DNA of 64,000 bases from Pseudomonas serboccidentalis (GCF_028830055.1 NZ_CP101655.1:3728453-3792452); one strand, 5' to 3'; numbered from the stretch's first letter, positions 53,289-63,928 are shown. Notes: generated by a model from the sequence alone, not told the origin. A program made the numbers and translations.

Positions 53289-55609
53289 TACGCCTGCGCC
53301 TTCTGCCAGCCCTGCAACTGATAGCGCACCGGCAGGTTGCGGATGCGCTGGCCGGTGGCGGCGAAGATCGCATTGCACAGCGCTGGCGCAATCGGTGGCA
53401 CGCCCGGCTCACCGACGCCGCCCAACGGCACGTCGCCCGGCGGCGTCACCAGATGCACGGCGACTTCCTTCGGCGCCAGCGACATGCGCGCCACTTCGTA
53501 CATATGGAAGTTGTCCTGCTGGACCTTGCCATCCTTGAAGCTGATTTCACCCAGTACCGCGTTGCCCAGCCCCATCACACAGGCGCCTTCGAACTGCGAG
53601 CGGATGCGCTCAGGGTTGATCTGCGGCCCGCAATCGACGGCGATGTCAGCCTTGTGCACGATCAGCGTGCCGTCGTCCTTGACCTCGACTTCGATCACCG
53701 CTGCCACATAAGTGACGAAACTGTAGTGCACCGCCAGCCCCAAGCCTCGACCCTTGGGCAATGTCCGCCCCCAACCGGCAGCCTTGGCTGCGGTTTCCAG
53801 CACGGTGCGCATGCGCCCAGTGTCGATCGGATAGCGCTCGGGGGACTCTCCGTAGTTCCACTCCTCGCTCAGGGTGCGCGGATCGATCTGCCGATCGGGG
53901 CCGAGCAACTTGATCTGATACTTGAGCGGATCCACACCCGCCTTGTGCGCCAGTTCATCGACGAAGCTCTGGATCGCGAAACCGTGCGGAATGTTCGACA
54001 CCGAGCGATACCAGCCGACGCGGGTGTGCACCGCGGCTTCAGGGTTTTCCAGACGCACATTGGGAATCGCGTAGGCCATGTTGGTGAAGCCCATGCCCAG
54101 TTCGAAGGCTGCTTCATGGTTCATGCCCGGCGCGAACAGCGCGGTGATGCTCGGCGCCACGGTGCGATGCAACCAGCCGGACGGCATGCCGTCCTTGCCG
54201 ACAGCGGCCTTCAGGTACTCGGCAGACACCGTGTGGAAATACGAGTTGTGGATGTCATCCTCGCGCGTCCATTGCACCCGCACGGCTTTGCCGGGGAACT
54301 CCTTGGCGAGGATCGCGGCTTCGACGACGAAATCCGGTTTCGATTTGCGGCCGAAACCACCACCCAGCAGCGTGACGTTGAAGGTAACGTTATCGAACGG
54401 CAGCCCCAGGCGTTCGGCGATGCGTTCGCGGGTCACCTGTGGCGCCTGACTCGGCGCCCAGGCCTCACACACGCCGTCGTTGTAGCGGGCGATGGCGACC
54501 ATCGGCTCCATCGGCGCCTGAGCCAGATGCGGCAAATAGTAGGAGGCTTCGAGGCTGCTGGCGGCGCCGCTCAAGGCCTTGTCGATATCGCCGGTGTTGC
54601 GCACCACTTTGCCGGGTTTACGCGACGCGGCTTCCAGTTTCTGGCGGTAAGCGACCGAGTCGTAACTGGCATTCGGGCCGTCGTCCCATTCGATTTTCAG
54701 CGCCTCGCGGCCCTTGATCGCCGCCCAGGTATTGCTGGCCACCACCGCCACGCCGCCCAGCGGCTGGAATTCCGAAGGCAGTGGACGGCTTTCGATCTGC
54801 AGCACTTTGAGCACGCCCGGAACCTTCAGCGCCGCGCTGTCATCCAGCGACTTGACCTTGCCGCCGTACACCGCCGGACGGGCGATGGTGGCGTAGAGCA
54901 TGCCGTCAAAATGCACGTCAGCACCGTACACCGCGCGGCCATTGACGATGTCGGCACCGTCGATAGCCTTGGTGCCTTCCTTGCCGATGTAGCGGAATTC
55001 CGACGGCTGCTTGAGGCGCAGGCTGTCACGCGCCGGCACCGCCAGCGCACTGGCGGCAGCGGCGAGTTCGCCATAGCCCAGCTCACGGCCGGACGGTTTG
55101 TGAATGACCTTGTGCAACTGCGCCTGGCACTCGCCCGCCGGCACCTTCCACTGCGCGGCGGCGGCTTGCTCCAGCATGGTCCGGGCGGCTGCGCCGCAAC
55201 GGCGCATCGGTTCATACCAGTGGCGCATGCTGCGCGAACCGTCGGTGTCCTGGTTGCCGAACCGCACTTCATCGCCCGGTGCCTGTTGCACTTTGACCTT
55301 GGCCCAATCGGCGTCCAGTTCGTCGGCGACCACCATGGTCAGGCTGGTGCGCACACCCTGGCCCATTTCCGAGCGGTTGCAGACCACGGTGACCGTACCG
55401 TCCGCGGCAATGCTGACGTAGACCTTCGGATCGTCGATCCAGCCGTTGGGCATGCCGTCGGCGCCAAATTTCTTCGGTGCGTCTTCAGCCAACGCGTCCT
55501 GCCAGCCCCAACTGGCAGCCAGCACCAACGCACCGGTCGCGCCGACGCCTTTGAGAAAGCCACGGCGGCTGAGGTTGCTCAGGGCGAAATCATTCGGCAA
55601 GCGGCTCAT
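53288..55609 (-). CDS. Molybdopterin-binding large subunit, IorB-type aldehyde/isoquinoline oxidoreductase
   Basis: 773 residues. The N-terminus has a Tat signal, SRRGFLKG at 14-21 followed by a hydrophobic stretch to about 42, so it goes folded to the periplasm. The body matches the xanthine-oxidase molybdenum domains: [33 protein letters not shown], and a C-terminal [15 protein letters not shown] with the catalytic Glu. With the [2Fe-2S] partner it forms the two-subunit IorAB type without a FAD subunit. The substrate is unknown. ATGA overlap with the small subunit. Confidence 0.88.
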   Translation of the reverse strand: MSRLPNDFALSNLSRRGFLKGVGATGALVLAASWGWQDALAEDAPKKFGADGMPNGWIDDPKVYVSIAADGTVTVVCNRSEMGQGVRTSLTMVVADELDADWAKVKVQQAPGDEVRFGNQDTDGSRSMRHWYEPMRRCGAAARTMLEQAAAAQWKVPAGECQAQLHKVIHKPSGRELGYGELAAAASALAVPARDSLRLKQPSEFRYIGKEGTKAIDGADIVNGRAVYGADVHFDGMLYATIARPAVYGGKVKSLDDSAALKVPGVLKVLQIESRPLPSEFQPLGGVAVVASNTWAAIKGREALKIEWDDGPNASYDSVAYRQKLEAASRKPGKVVRNTGDIDKALSGAASSLEASYYLPHLAQAPMEPMVAIARYNDGVCEAWAPSQAPQVTRERIAERLGLPFDNVTFNVTLLGGGFGRKSKPDFVVEAAILAKEFPGKAVRVQWTREDDIHNSYFHTVSAEYLKAAVGKDGMPSGWLHRTVAPSITALFAPGMNHEAAFELGMGFTNMAYAIPNVRLENPEAAVHTRVGWYRSVSNIPHGFAIQSFVDELAHKAGVDPLKYQIKLLGPDRQIDPRTLSEEWNYGESPERYPIDTGRMRTVLETAAKAAGWGRTLPKGRGLGLAVHYSFVTYVAAVIEVEVKDDGTLIVHKADIAVDCGPQINPERIRSQFEGACVMGLGNAVLGEISFKDGKVQQDNFHMYEVARMSLAPKEVAVHLVTPPGDVPLGGVGEPGVPPIAPALCNAIFAATGQRIRNLPVRYQLQGWQKAQA

Positions 55610-56076
55610 GCCTTGGCCTCCTTGAGGTGAGTGGAGGCCTGGCGGATAGCGGTCTTGATCCGGTTATAGGTACCGCAACGGCAAATGTTGCCGACCATCG
55701 CCTCTTCAATCTGCTCGTCGCTCGGATTGGGGTTGGTCTTGAGCAACGCGGTGGCAGACATGATCTGCCCACCCTGACAGAAACCGCACTGCGCCACGGC
55801 GCTGTCGAGCCAGGCTTGCTGCACGACCTGGCCAACCGGATCGGCATGCAGGTTGTCGATGGTGCTGACGTTCTGCCCGATCACCGAGCCGATCGGCGTG
55901 ATGCAGCTACGAGCCGGCAAGCCGTCGATATGAATGGTGCAGGCGCCGCACAGGCCCATGCCGCAGCCGAATTTGGTGCCGTTGTAACCGGCGACATCAC
56001 GGATAGCCCACAGCAGCGGCATGTCTTCGGTGACATCCAGTTGGTGATCCTGGCCATTGAGTTTCAGGGTAATCAT
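55606..56076 (-). CDS. [2Fe-2S] small subunit, IorA-type
   Basis: 156 residues from the ATG at 56076. The plant-type cluster uses KFGCGMGLCGACTIHIDG and the Cys in ARSCITPIG. The second cluster uses CGFCQGGQIMSA and NICRCGTYNRIK. It has no signal peptide and must leave the cell folded with the Tat-tagged large subunit. It is first in the operon. Confidence 0.9.
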   Translation of the reverse strand: MITLKLNGQDHQLDVTEDMPLLWAIRDVAGYNGTKFGCGMGLCGACTIHIDGLPARSCITPIGSVIGQNVSTIDNLHADPVGQVVQQAWLDSAVAQCGFCQGGQIMSATALLKTNPNPSDEQIEEAMVGNICRCGTYNRIKTAIRQASTHLKEAKA

Positions 56077-56242
56077 GGGCACGCCCGCATATTTTTGGTG
56101 GTTATGGGGTCGAGCAATCTGCCGCCAGAGGCTGGCACTGGTTCACGCAGATCGACTCAGGCTAATCGGCTCTCTTGTGCCGACGCGAACGTCTGCACCG
56201 GGCCTTTGGTGAAGCAAATGACGGTTATCGTTAGCTGGCTAA

Positions 56243-56259
56243 GTTAACCCACCGTTAAC
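56243..56259. promoter_or_regulatory. Paired GTTAAC motif upstream of the molybdenum hydroxylase operon
   Basis: GTTAAC-CCACC-GTTAAC: two self-palindromic hexamers 5 bases apart, 167 bases upstream of the small-subunit ATG. It may be an operator. The rest of 56077-56386 holds a terminator and a degenerate AGCTACAAGCTGCAAG-type repeat, with no gene. Confidence 0.35.
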
Positions 56260-56287
56260 AAAAAAGCCCTGCTGAGACAGGGCTTTT
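56260..56287 (-). terminator. Rho-independent terminator after murB
   Basis: On the minus strand AAAAGCCCTG-TCTCAG-CAGGGCTTTTTT: a clean stem followed by T. It lies about 100 bases beyond the murB stop and ends the exbB-murB transcript. Confidence 0.8.
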
Positions 56288-56386
56288 CAGTTGCAAGTTT
56301 CTAGCTACAAGCTGCAAGCAAAAGCAGGAGCTGGCTCACGATCAAGATTGTAGCTCGCCGCTAAAAACTTGAGGCTCGTAGCTGCA

Positions 56387-57406
56387 TTAATAGCGGTTGG
56401 GCTCCATTTCCAGCTCGACATTGAAACGTTCGGCAATATCTTTCTGGATGCGTTGCGCCAGATCCAGCAGTTGTAGGCCGGTGGCCGCGCCGTAGTTGAC
56501 CAGCACCAGCGCCTGCAATTTATGCACACCGGCATCGGCCTCGCGAAAGCCCTTCCAGCCAGCGCGCTCGATCAGCCAGCCGGCGGCCAGCTTCATCTGC
56601 CCGTCCGGCTGCGCATAGGCCACCAGATCCGGGTGCTGCTGCTTGATCTGCGCCACCAGCGCCGCCGAGACCAGCGGGTTCTTGAAGAAGCTGCCGGCAT
56701 TGCCGAGCACCGCCGGGTCCGGCAGTTTTTCGCTACGGATGCTGCAGATCGCGCGGCTGACGTCGGTAGGCGTCGGTTGCTCGATGCCCTGCTCGGTCAG
56801 GCACTGACGCACCGGGCCGTACTCCAGATGCAGGTGGGCGATGCGATCGAGCTTGAAGCGCACACGCAGGATCAGCCAGCGCCCCGGCTGCTGCTTGAAC
56901 AGGCTGTCGCGGTAGGCGAAGTTGCATTCTTCCAGGCTGAAGTCGCGCAGCTCGCCGGTCTGGCGATCCAGCGCGGTGAGGCCGGCGAACACGTCCTTGA
57001 TCTCGACACCGTAGGCTCCGATGTTCTGCATCGGCGCAGCGCCCACGGTGCCGGGGATCAGGCTGAGGTTTTCCAGACCGGAAAAACCCTGCGCCAGCGT
57101 GTGCTGCACGAACGGATGCCACGGTTCGCCGGCTTCGGCCTCGATCACCACGCGGCTGCCGTCATCGCTGATCAGCCGAATGCCACGGGTGCCCATGCGC
57201 AGCACCAGCGCCGGGATATCAGCGGTCAGCAACAGATTGCTGCCGCCACCGATCACCAGCAACGGCAGATCATGGGCAGTCGCATAGGCCAGCGCCTCGC
57301 GGACATCGTTGTCGCTGTGGGCCTCGGCAAACAACTGCGCGCGAACGTCCACGCCAAAACTGTTGAACGGTTTCAGCGAAACCTGTGGTTGCAACTGCAA
57401 ACTCAT
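56387..57406 (-). CDS. murB: UDP-N-acetylenolpyruvoylglucosamine reductase
   Basis: 339 residues, the long (type I) form. FAD motifs are VIGGGSNLLL, LSLIPGTVGAAPMQNIGAYG and YRDSLFK, and the catalytic-region GSFFKNPLVSA is present. It completes UDP-MurNAc for peptidoglycan. Its ATG overlaps the phosphatase stop. Confidence 0.95.
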   Translation of the reverse strand: MSLQLQPQVSLKPFNSFGVDVRAQLFAEAHSDNDVREALAYATAHDLPLLVIGGGSNLLLTADIPALVLRMGTRGIRLISDDGSRVVIEAEAGEPWHPFVQHTLAQGFSGLENLSLIPGTVGAAPMQNIGAYGVEIKDVFAGLTALDRQTGELRDFSLEECNFAYRDSLFKQQPGRWLILRVRFKLDRIAHLHLEYGPVRQCLTEQGIEQPTPTDVSRAICSIRSEKLPDPAVLGNAGSFFKNPLVSAALVAQIKQQHPDLVAYAQPDGQMKLAAGWLIERAGWKGFREADAGVHKLQALVLVNYGAATGLQLLDLAQRIQKDIAERFNVELEMEPNRY

Positions 57407-57867
57407 AACCGGCCCTTCACTTCGATCAACAGTTGGTCACACGCCGCCTCGATCAGATCCAGTACCTGCTCGAAGCCTTGATCGCCGTCGTAATACGGAT
57501 CCGGCACTTCATCGACCACACCGGCATAACGGCGCAGGAACAGGTCCAGCTCGGCTTTGCCGGTGGACGGTCGCAGCGCCTTGAGGTTGCGCAGGTTGCT
57601 GTTGTCCATGGCCAGAATCAGGTCATAACTGGCGAAATCGGCGCGGCTGACCTGCTGCGCGCGCTGCGCCGACAGGTCATACCCACGCACCTTGGCCGCC
57701 GCCTGACTGCGCTTGTCCGGCGGGTTGCCGACGTGCCAGTCACCGGTTCCGGCAGAGGCCACTTCGACCTGATCGGCCAGCCCGGCTTCGCGCAGTTTGT
57801 GGCGCAACACGCCTTCAGCGGTGGGCGAACGGCAGATGTTCCCCAGGCACACGAACAGAACGCGCAT
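57403..57867 (-). CDS. Low-molecular-weight protein-tyrosine phosphatase
   Basis: 154 residues. The P-loop CLGNICRSP (CX5R, about 7-15) opens the protein, and the general acid Asp is in VPDPYYDGD near 120. This family dephosphorylates tyrosine kinases and sugar-phosphate enzymes. It lies between kdsB and murB, with start/stop overlaps on both sides. Confidence 0.93.
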   Translation of the reverse strand: MRVLFVCLGNICRSPTAEGVLRHKLREAGLADQVEVASAGTGDWHVGNPPDKRSQAAAKVRGYDLSAQRAQQVSRADFASYDLILAMDNSNLRNLKALRPSTGKAELDLFLRRYAGVVDEVPDPYYDGDQGFEQVLDLIEAACDQLLIEVKGRL

Positions 57868-58631
57868 CAGGCCCCCAGCAGGCGACGAACGCGCTCGAGG
57901 TCTTCAACGGTGTCGACGCCGGTTGGCGGCGCGATCAGCGCATCGGCCACATGAATCCGCACGCCATGCCACAGCGCACGCAGTTGCTCGAGGGATTCGG
58001 TGTTTTCCAGCCAGCACGGGCCCCAGTTCACGAAATCCTGGAGGAACCCGGCGCGGTAGGCATAAATGCCGATGTGCCGACGGTATGGCACGCCTTCAGG
58101 CAACTGCTCGCGGCTCTTGGCGAAGGCATCGCGCGCCCACGGCAAGGTTGCGCGACTGAAGGTCAGCGCCAGACCGTTGATGTCGCTGACGACCTTGACC
58201 ACGTTCGGGTTGAACAAGGTGTCCACGTCTTCGATCGGCTCGGCCAGCGTGGCCATGCGCGCTTCGGTGTGGGCCGCGAGGTTGGCCGCGACCTGATCGA
58301 TCACGCTCGGCGGGATCAACGGTTCGTCACCCTGCACGTTGACCACGATCGCGTCAGGCGCCAGGCCCAGTTTTGCCGCGACCTCAGCCAGACGGTCGGT
58401 CCCGGAATTGTGATCTTCACGGGTCAGCACCACTTCAGCGCCGAACCCCTGGCACGCCTCGACGATGCGCGCATCGTCAGTCGCCACCACCACACGGGTG
58501 GCGCTGCTTTTACTCGCCTGTTCCCAGACATGCTGGATCATCGGCTTGCCGGCGATGTCCAGCAGCGGCTTGCCCGGCAGGCGGGTCGAGGCGTAGCGCG
58601 ACGGGATGACAACGGTGAAAGCAGTGGTCAT
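57867..58631 (-). CDS. kdsB: 3-deoxy-manno-octulosonate cytidylyltransferase
   Basis: 254 residues: [33 protein letters not shown] at the start, [16 protein letters not shown] near 95 and [16 protein letters not shown]. It activates Kdo as CMP-Kdo for lipid A core assembly. ATGA overlap with the upstream Trm112-type gene. Confidence 0.96.
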   Translation of the reverse strand: MTTAFTVVIPSRYASTRLPGKPLLDIAGKPMIQHVWEQASKSSATRVVVATDDARIVEACQGFGAEVVLTREDHNSGTDRLAEVAAKLGLAPDAIVVNVQGDEPLIPPSVIDQVAANLAAHTEARMATLAEPIEDVDTLFNPNVVKVVSDINGLALTFSRATLPWARDAFAKSREQLPEGVPYRRHIGIYAYRAGFLQDFVNWGPCWLENTESLEQLRALWHGVRIHVADALIAPPTGVDTVEDLERVRRLLGA

Positions 58632-58813
58632 TTATCCAGACGCTCGTCAGTGGTCAGGGTGCGCGCTTCGCTTTCGAGCATCACCGGGATGCCGTCGCGA
58701 ATCGGATAGGCCAGACCTGCGCCCTTGCTGATCAGTTCGGTCTTGTCGGCGCTGAGCTTGAGCGGGCCTTTGCAGATCGGGCACGCGAGGATGTCGAGCA
58801 ATTTGGTGTCCAT
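58628..58813 (-). CDS. Trm112-family zinc-ribbon protein (YcaR-like)
   Basis: 61 residues from [20 protein letters not shown]; a start two codons upstream is also possible. A single CPICK pair and the [18 protein letters not shown] segment match the bacterial Trm112 proteins, small partners or stabilisers of other proteins. It sits between lpxK and kdsB, its usual place. Confidence 0.92.
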   Translation of the reverse strand: MDTKLLDILACPICKGPLKLSADKTELISKGAGLAYPIRDGIPVMLESEARTLTTDERLDK

Positions 58814-58834
58814 GAACATTCCCTGGATAAAGAG

Positions 58835-59845
58835 TTAAGGCAAAAGACGATCGGGCAACAGGCGCATCAGTTGGGTGTCGAACCAGGCCACGAAGGCCGG
58901 TGACGGCTCGGCATCGACCGCCAGATACCACCAGTCGTCAGCCGCGAAGGCACGGCACTTCACCGCGTCCTTTTCGGTCATCACCAATGGCAATGACGGT
59001 GTGAAATTCAAGGCCTGCACGCTGTATTCGGCGTGGTCGGCAAACGCATGGGGGATTGCCCGCCAGTCTAGCGCTTCGAGGGTATTGAAGAAACGTTGCG
59101 GATTGCCGATCCCGGCCACCGCGTGTACAGATTGACCGGGCGCAAAATGATCCAGCGGCTTGCGCTCGCCGCTGCGCAGATTGACCAGCGCTGTCGGTTG
59201 CAGGCGAAACGCGAAGCCATCGTCGCGGTCGGCCGTGGCGCCGTTGAACAGCACGCCGTCGACGCTTTGCAGGCGTTCGATCGGCTCGCGCAACGGACCG
59301 GCCGGCAGGCAACGCTTGTTACCGAGACCACGGGCGGCATCAATCAGCACCAGTTCCAGATCCCGGGCCAGACGATAATGCTGCATGCCGTCATCGGACA
59401 GGATCAGATCCAGCGGTTCACTGGCGAGCAAGGCTTTGACTGCTGCGCTGCGATCGGGGTCGATCATCAGTGGCACGCCGGTACGCTGCACGATCAACAG
59501 CGGTTCGTCGCCCGCGATATCGGCGCCTTGATCAGCCTCGACCCGCCACGGCAGCTGCGGCGGTTTGGCGCCATAACCACGGCTGACCACGCCGACGCGC
59601 AAACCGCTGCGCCGGCAGTGTTCGATCAGCCACAGGATCATCGGCGTCTTGCCGGTGCCGCCGACGGTGATGTTACCGACCACGATCAGCGGCACCGATG
59701 GCTGGTAGATCTGGCCTTCGCCGTCGAGAAAGCGCTGGCGCTTGTTGATCACCACGCGGCGATAGAGCATTTCCAGCGGCCGCAGCAGCGTCAGGGCCGG
59801 ATGCCCCTGATACCACGCGGCGAGCAAACGATCGGACAGGCTCAT
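58835..59845 (-). CDS. lpxK: Tetraacyldisaccharide 4'-kinase
   Basis: 336 residues. An N-terminal amphipathic/membrane stretch precedes the P-loop [19 protein letters not shown] (about 55-73). VVSRGYGAK and [21 protein letters not shown] follow. It phosphorylates the lipid A disaccharide at the inner membrane. Its ATG overlaps the exbD stop. Confidence 0.95.
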   Translation of the reverse strand: MSLSDRLLAAWYQGHPALTLLRPLEMLYRRVVINKRQRFLDGEGQIYQPSVPLIVVGNITVGGTGKTPMILWLIEHCRRSGLRVGVVSRGYGAKPPQLPWRVEADQGADIAGDEPLLIVQRTGVPLMIDPDRSAAVKALLASEPLDLILSDDGMQHYRLARDLELVLIDAARGLGNKRCLPAGPLREPIERLQSVDGVLFNGATADRDDGFAFRLQPTALVNLRSGERKPLDHFAPGQSVHAVAGIGNPQRFFNTLEALDWRAIPHAFADHAEYSVQALNFTPSLPLVMTEKDAVKCRAFAADDWWYLAVDAEPSPAFVAWFDTQLMRLLPDRLLP

Positions 59846-60273
59846 CAGGATTTGGGCGCCGCCTCGACCGTGGTCATGCGCAGATGGCTGAAACCGAGCT
59901 TGCCGGCCGCGTCCATGGCGGTGATCACCGATTGGTGCTGAGTCTTGCCGTCGGCACTGATCGACAACGGCATGTTGGTGTCACCGTTGGCTTCTTTCTG
60001 CATGGCTTCCATCAGCGTCGCCAGGTCGTTCTTCGGCAGAATCTTGTTGTTCACCGAGAACACGCCTTCGGCGCTGATCGCGACATCCAGTTGCTTGAGC
60101 TGCTGGTCTTCGGCGGGCGACCCGCTGACTGACTCTGGCAGATCGACACGCAACTGGGTCTCGCGGGTGAAGGTGGTGGTCACAACGAAAAACAGCAGCA
60201 GGATGAACACCACGTCAATCAGCGACGCGAGGTTGATGTCCACCGTTTCCCGAGGTTTGCGACGGAATTTCAC
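59845..60273 (-). CDS. exbD: ExbD/TolR-family energy transducer
   Basis: 142 residues from a GTG. The single helix at about 15-37 carries the proton-path Asp in [18 protein letters not shown], and the rest is a periplasmic domain. It pairs with the ExbB-type protein encoded just upstream (GTGA overlap). Its place before lpxK suggests a link to envelope assembly, as the pair is conserved there in Pseudomonas. Confidence 0.93.
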   Translation of the reverse strand: MKFRRKPRETVDINLASLIDVVFILLLFFVVTTTFTRETQLRVDLPESVSGSPAEDQQLKQLDVAISAEGVFSVNNKILPKNDLATLMEAMQKEANGDTNMPLSISADGKTQHQSVITAMDAAGKLGFSHLRMTTVEAAPKS

Positions 60274-60905
60274 GCTTTGCCTCCGGCCAGATCGACATCA
60301 CGGTCGCCCTGCACCACTTCGACCAGTTTGATCGCTTCCTGCTCCATGCCCACCACCAACTCGTCGATGCGGCGTTGCAGGAAACGGTGGAAGAACACCG
60401 ACGGAATACCGACCATCAGGCCCGCCGCCGTGGTGATCAGCGCCTTGGAAATACCGCCGGCCAGCACCGATGCATTGGTGGTCATACCGGAGCCGGTGAA
60501 GGCACTGAAAATGTCGATCATGCCCAGCACCGTACCCAGCAGGCCGAGCAGCGGCGCCATGGCAGCAATGGTGCCCAGCGCGTTGACGTAGCGTTCCAGC
60601 TCGTGGATCACCCGCCCGGCGGCTTCTTCGATGCATTCCTTCATGATCTCGCGACCATGTTTGGAATTGGCCAGGCCCGCGGCGAGGATTTCACCCAGCG
60701 GCGAATTGGCGCGCAGCTCCTTGAGTTTTTCTTTATTGAGCTGCTTGTCCTTGATCCAGACCCAGACCTGGCCCAGCAGATGCTCGGGGGTGACGCGACT
60801 GGCGCGCAGGGTCCACAGGCGCTCGGCGACAATCGCCATGGCCGCGATGGAACTCAGAATGATCGGCAACATCATCCAGCCGCCGGATTTGACCAATTCC
60901 CACAC
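60270..60905 (-). CDS. exbB: ExbB/TolQ/MotA-type proton channel
   Basis: 211 residues from a GTG (VWELVKSGGWMMLPIILSSIAAMAIVAERLW) with GAGGGG about 10 bases upstream; no ATG is near. Three membrane helices. The conserved channel region is LGTIAAMAPLLGLLGTVLGMIDIFSAF and ISKALITTAAGLMVGIPSVFFHRFL. It opens the exbB-exbD-lpxK-trm112-kdsB-ptp-murB run, in which genes overlap or nearly touch. Confidence 0.94.
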   Translation of the reverse strand: MWELVKSGGWMMLPIILSSIAAMAIVAERLWTLRASRVTPEHLLGQVWVWIKDKQLNKEKLKELRANSPLGEILAAGLANSKHGREIMKECIEEAAGRVIHELERYVNALGTIAAMAPLLGLLGTVLGMIDIFSAFTGSGMTTNASVLAGGISKALITTAAGLMVGIPSVFFHRFLQRRIDELVVGMEQEAIKLVEVVQGDRDVDLAGGKA

Positions 60906-61006
60906 AGTGACAGTCCCCTCGAAAAAGTGCGCCACTTTACCATACCGGTTCGCGATTAAGACCCGCTGCCCCGACGACCGTGATGTCGCAACCGTGCCTG
61001 TGCCGA

Positions 61007-63241
61007 TCAACGGGCCGACGCGGGTGGATCACGCCAGAAACGCCGCTGCTGGCGCATTGTCCATGGCGCGCTGAAGGTCCCCAGTTGCAGATGAATGGCG
61101 CCGTGCTCGGCGCTGTCGTAAATGCGCAGCCGCTGTTTGCGATAACGCGCAAGTACGGTGGGGTGCGGGTGGCCGAATGAATTGCCCTGGCCTCGGGAAA
61201 TCAGCACCGCCTGGGGCTGCAGCGTTTTGAGCAACGCCATGGACGAGGAACTGCGGCTGCCATGATGCGGCGCCTGCAGCCATTGCGTGGGAACCGCCAG
61301 CGGGCTGTCGAGCAGGACCTGCTCGGCGTGGGTGTCGATATCTCCCGTAAGTAGCAGGCGCTCGCCATTGGCCTCGATCTGCAATACACAGGAACGCTGG
61401 TTGCTGTCGTGGGCGGCCGACCACTGCCAGAGCTGGAACCGCACGCCGTCCCATTGCCATTGCCGGCCACTGTCACACGTCCCGGCGTTCAGCGCGGCGG
61501 GCAATCCCGGCGGGTCGCCGCTGATGACCTGCGCGACCGGCAAGCGACGCGCCACCGCCAAAGCGCCACCGGCATGATCGGCATCGGCATGGCTGAGCAA
61601 CATCAGATCCAGATGTTCGACGCCGAGCTTGCGCAGCGCCGGCAACACCACCCGCTCGCCGAGATCGAAATCGCCGAAACGCGGCCCGGCGTCGTACAGC
61701 ACGGCGTGATTGCGGGTGCGGATCAGAATCGCCAGGCCCTGGCCAACATCGAGTTGCCAGATATCGGCCACACGCTCCGGCAGTCGCTCACGGGGTGGCA
61801 CCACCAGCATCAAAAGCAACGGCCAGCCCAACGGCCGCATCGGCACGCCACGTGGCAACAGCAACAGCAGCGCGCCGAGGCTGCCCAGTGTCCAGACCCA
61901 CCACGAAACCGCGGCTGGAATCCACGCCGGCCATTGTCCGGCAATCAGCGCCAGCCCGCGAAACAGCGCATCGATCATTCCACCCGCCAGCCACAGCAGA
62001 CCTTCGCCGACATAGGGCACCGGCAACAACGCAGTGCCGAGCAGCGCCGGTGGCAACACTACGAAGCTGACCCACGGCACCGCCAGCAAATTCGCCAGCG
62101 GGCCGCTGAGGCTGATCGGCAGGTTCAGCGCCAGCAACACCGGGCACAGGCCAAGCGCAATCAGCCATTGCGCGCGGGTCCAGGTCTGCCACCAGCGCCA
62201 CGCGCCGAGGCGGCTGCCGAAGGTGAAAATCAACACCGCCACCGCCGCGAAAGACAGCCAGAAACCCGGGCGCAGACTGGCCAGCGGGTCAAGCAACAGC
62301 ACCGCATTGAACGCCAGCAACAGCGGCCACCACGCGCCGAGATGACGCAAACGCAGACGCCACAGCAGCACCAGCCCGACCATCACGCAGGCCCGTTGCA
62401 CCGGCACCTCAAATCCGGCCAGCAACCCGTAACCGACTGCCGCCGCAAACGCCAGACCGCAGGCCCAAGGCAGCCATGGCCAGCGCAACGGCCACAACCC
62501 AAAACGCGCCAGCCCGGCGACCAACAGATACATCACCGCCGCCAACAGTCCGATGTGCTGGCCGGAAATCACCAGCAAATGCACGGTGCCGGTGTCCTGC
62601 AGCGTCTGCCAATCCTCACGGCTGAGCCCGGAACCGTCACCCAGCACCAGCGCCGCCAATGCACCGCTCCGACCTTGGGCGTCCACCTCAAGCAAGCGCT
62701 GACGAATGTGGTCGCGCCATGCCCAACTCGCCTCGGCCAGGCGCTGACCGTCCTTGACCGTGCCGGTCGCGCCGATGCGTTGCGCCAGCAGCCAGGCTTC
62801 GTAATCGAAGGCATCGGGATTGAGCAAACCGCCGGGACGCTTGAGCTTCACCGCCAGGCGCCAGCGCTCGCCGCTGTTGACCGGCGGCCCGGCATACCAC
62901 GCCAGACGCATCAACGACGGCAGTTTCTCGTGCCGCGAGCGGGCATCGGCCAACTCGAAACGCACCACCCCGTCGCTGGACTGCGGCAAGCCCACCACCC
63001 GCCCCTCGACCCAGCGTGTTTCGCCATCAAGTTGCCTGGGCAGCCGATCGTTCAGCGCCCACTGCGCGCTGACGCACGCCCAGGTGAAACCGAACAGGCA
63101 AAACGCCAGCGGGTAGCTGCGAAACGGCAGCAACATCAGCCCCACCACGGGCAACAACATCAGCAACCCGACCGGTGGTAAAACCGGCAAGAAAACCACC
63201 ACCAGCAGACCGGCTGCCAGCGCCATCATCCCTGTGCGCAT
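61007..63241 (-). CDS. comEC: DNA internalisation protein ComEC/Rec2
   Basis: 744 residues. An N-terminal soluble domain (DUF4131 type) is followed by the ComEC membrane domain with about 9-10 helices, including GDGSGLSREDWQTLQDTGTVHLLVISGQHIGLLA. The C-terminal metallo-beta-lactamase domain has LSHADADHAGG at about 555-565, with WQLDVGQGLAILI before it. It forms the inner membrane channel for single-stranded DNA uptake. The gene appears intact. Confidence 0.94.
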   Translation of the reverse strand: MRTGMMALAAGLLVVVFLPVLPPVGLLMLLPVVGLMLLPFRSYPLAFCLFGFTWACVSAQWALNDRLPRQLDGETRWVEGRVVGLPQSSDGVVRFELADARSRHEKLPSLMRLAWYAGPPVNSGERWRLAVKLKRPGGLLNPDAFDYEAWLLAQRIGATGTVKDGQRLAEASWAWRDHIRQRLLEVDAQGRSGALAALVLGDGSGLSREDWQTLQDTGTVHLLVISGQHIGLLAAVMYLLVAGLARFGLWPLRWPWLPWACGLAFAAAVGYGLLAGFEVPVQRACVMVGLVLLWRLRLRHLGAWWPLLLAFNAVLLLDPLASLRPGFWLSFAAVAVLIFTFGSRLGAWRWWQTWTRAQWLIALGLCPVLLALNLPISLSGPLANLLAVPWVSFVVLPPALLGTALLPVPYVGEGLLWLAGGMIDALFRGLALIAGQWPAWIPAAVSWWVWTLGSLGALLLLLPRGVPMRPLGWPLLLMLVVPPRERLPERVADIWQLDVGQGLAILIRTRNHAVLYDAGPRFGDFDLGERVVLPALRKLGVEHLDLMLLSHADADHAGGALAVARRLPVAQVISGDPPGLPAALNAGTCDSGRQWQWDGVRFQLWQWSAAHDSNQRSCVLQIEANGERLLLTGDIDTHAEQVLLDSPLAVPTQWLQAPHHGSRSSSSMALLKTLQPQAVLISRGQGNSFGHPHPTVLARYRKQRLRIYDSAEHGAIHLQLGTFSAPWTMRQQRRFWRDPPASAR

Positions 63242-63376
63242 ACGCCCGTCCTTGAGAGTCCCTCCTTAGGCGTAGCTGGCGCGGCGCATGCTCGTCGTCA
63301 ACAATTGTCACAAAGTCTGAATGGGCGCTTCGTAGAATCCAGACATACTTGCCGCCTTAACCGACCGAGAAGCCTT

Positions 63377-63895
63377 ATGCCCCGGCGCTTATTCAAACGT
63401 TACATGCCCGATCCGACGAGCATCAGGGAACACAAATCCTTACGCTTTCTCGGCAAGTTGCTGCATGACCCGAACCTCTGGCACCTCAATCGTCACTCGG
63501 TGGCCCGGGCGATGGCGGTCGGTCTGTTCGCCGCGTTCCTGCCGATTCCGGCGCAGATGCTGGTGGCGGCCGCGCTGGCGATCACCGTGCGGGGCAACAT
63601 GCCGATTGCCGTGAGCCTGGTGTGGCTGACCAATCCGATCACCATGCCGGCGGTGTTCTTCTGCACTTATCAGGCCGGGGCCTGGTTGATGGACGTCCCC
63701 GCCCGCACCTTGCCTGACTCGTTGACCTGGGAATGGATCAGCGGCGAACTCTCGACGTTGTGGCAGCCGTTCTTGCTCGGTTCGGTGGTGTGCGGCCTGG
63801 TGCTCGGCGCCCTCGCCTACTTCGTGGTGATGCTGTACTGGCGCTGGTGGGTGGCCCGGCAATGGGCGCGGCGCAAGAAAAACCGCAAGGCATAA
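63377..63895 (+). CDS. DUF2062 membrane protein
   Basis: 172 residues from the ATG at 63377; an upstream reading has no site. It has MPRRLFKRYMPDPTSIREHKSLRFLGKLLHDPNLW, then three hydrophobic helices (AVGLFAAFLPIPAQMLVAAALAI, PIAVSLVWLTNPITMPAVFFCTY, PFLLGSVVCGLVLGALAYFVVMLYW), the DUF2062 pattern. The function is not established. It is divergent from comEC. Confidence 0.88.
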   Translation: MPRRLFKRYMPDPTSIREHKSLRFLGKLLHDPNLWHLNRHSVARAMAVGLFAAFLPIPAQMLVAAALAITVRGNMPIAVSLVWLTNPITMPAVFFCTYQAGAWLMDVPARTLPDSLTWEWISGELSTLWQPFLLGSVVCGLVLGALAYFVVMLYWRWWVARQWARRKKNRKA

Positions 63896-63900
63896 ATGCA

Positions 63901-63928
63901 AAACGGCCTCCGCAAGGGAGGCCGTTTG
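63901..63928 (+). terminator. Rho-independent terminator after the DUF2062 gene
   Basis: AAACGGCCTCC-GCAA-GGGAGGCCGTTT, 6 bases after the stop. Repeat-like sequence (GCTTGCAGACAAGCTCCCACA, then TGTAGG) runs to the window edge. Confidence 0.8.

Noticed and set aside
61409..63181. A 590-codon frame antisense to comEC.
   Set aside because: Gln/Arg/His-rich low-complexity translation typical of a shadow of a Leu/Trp/Ala-rich membrane protein.
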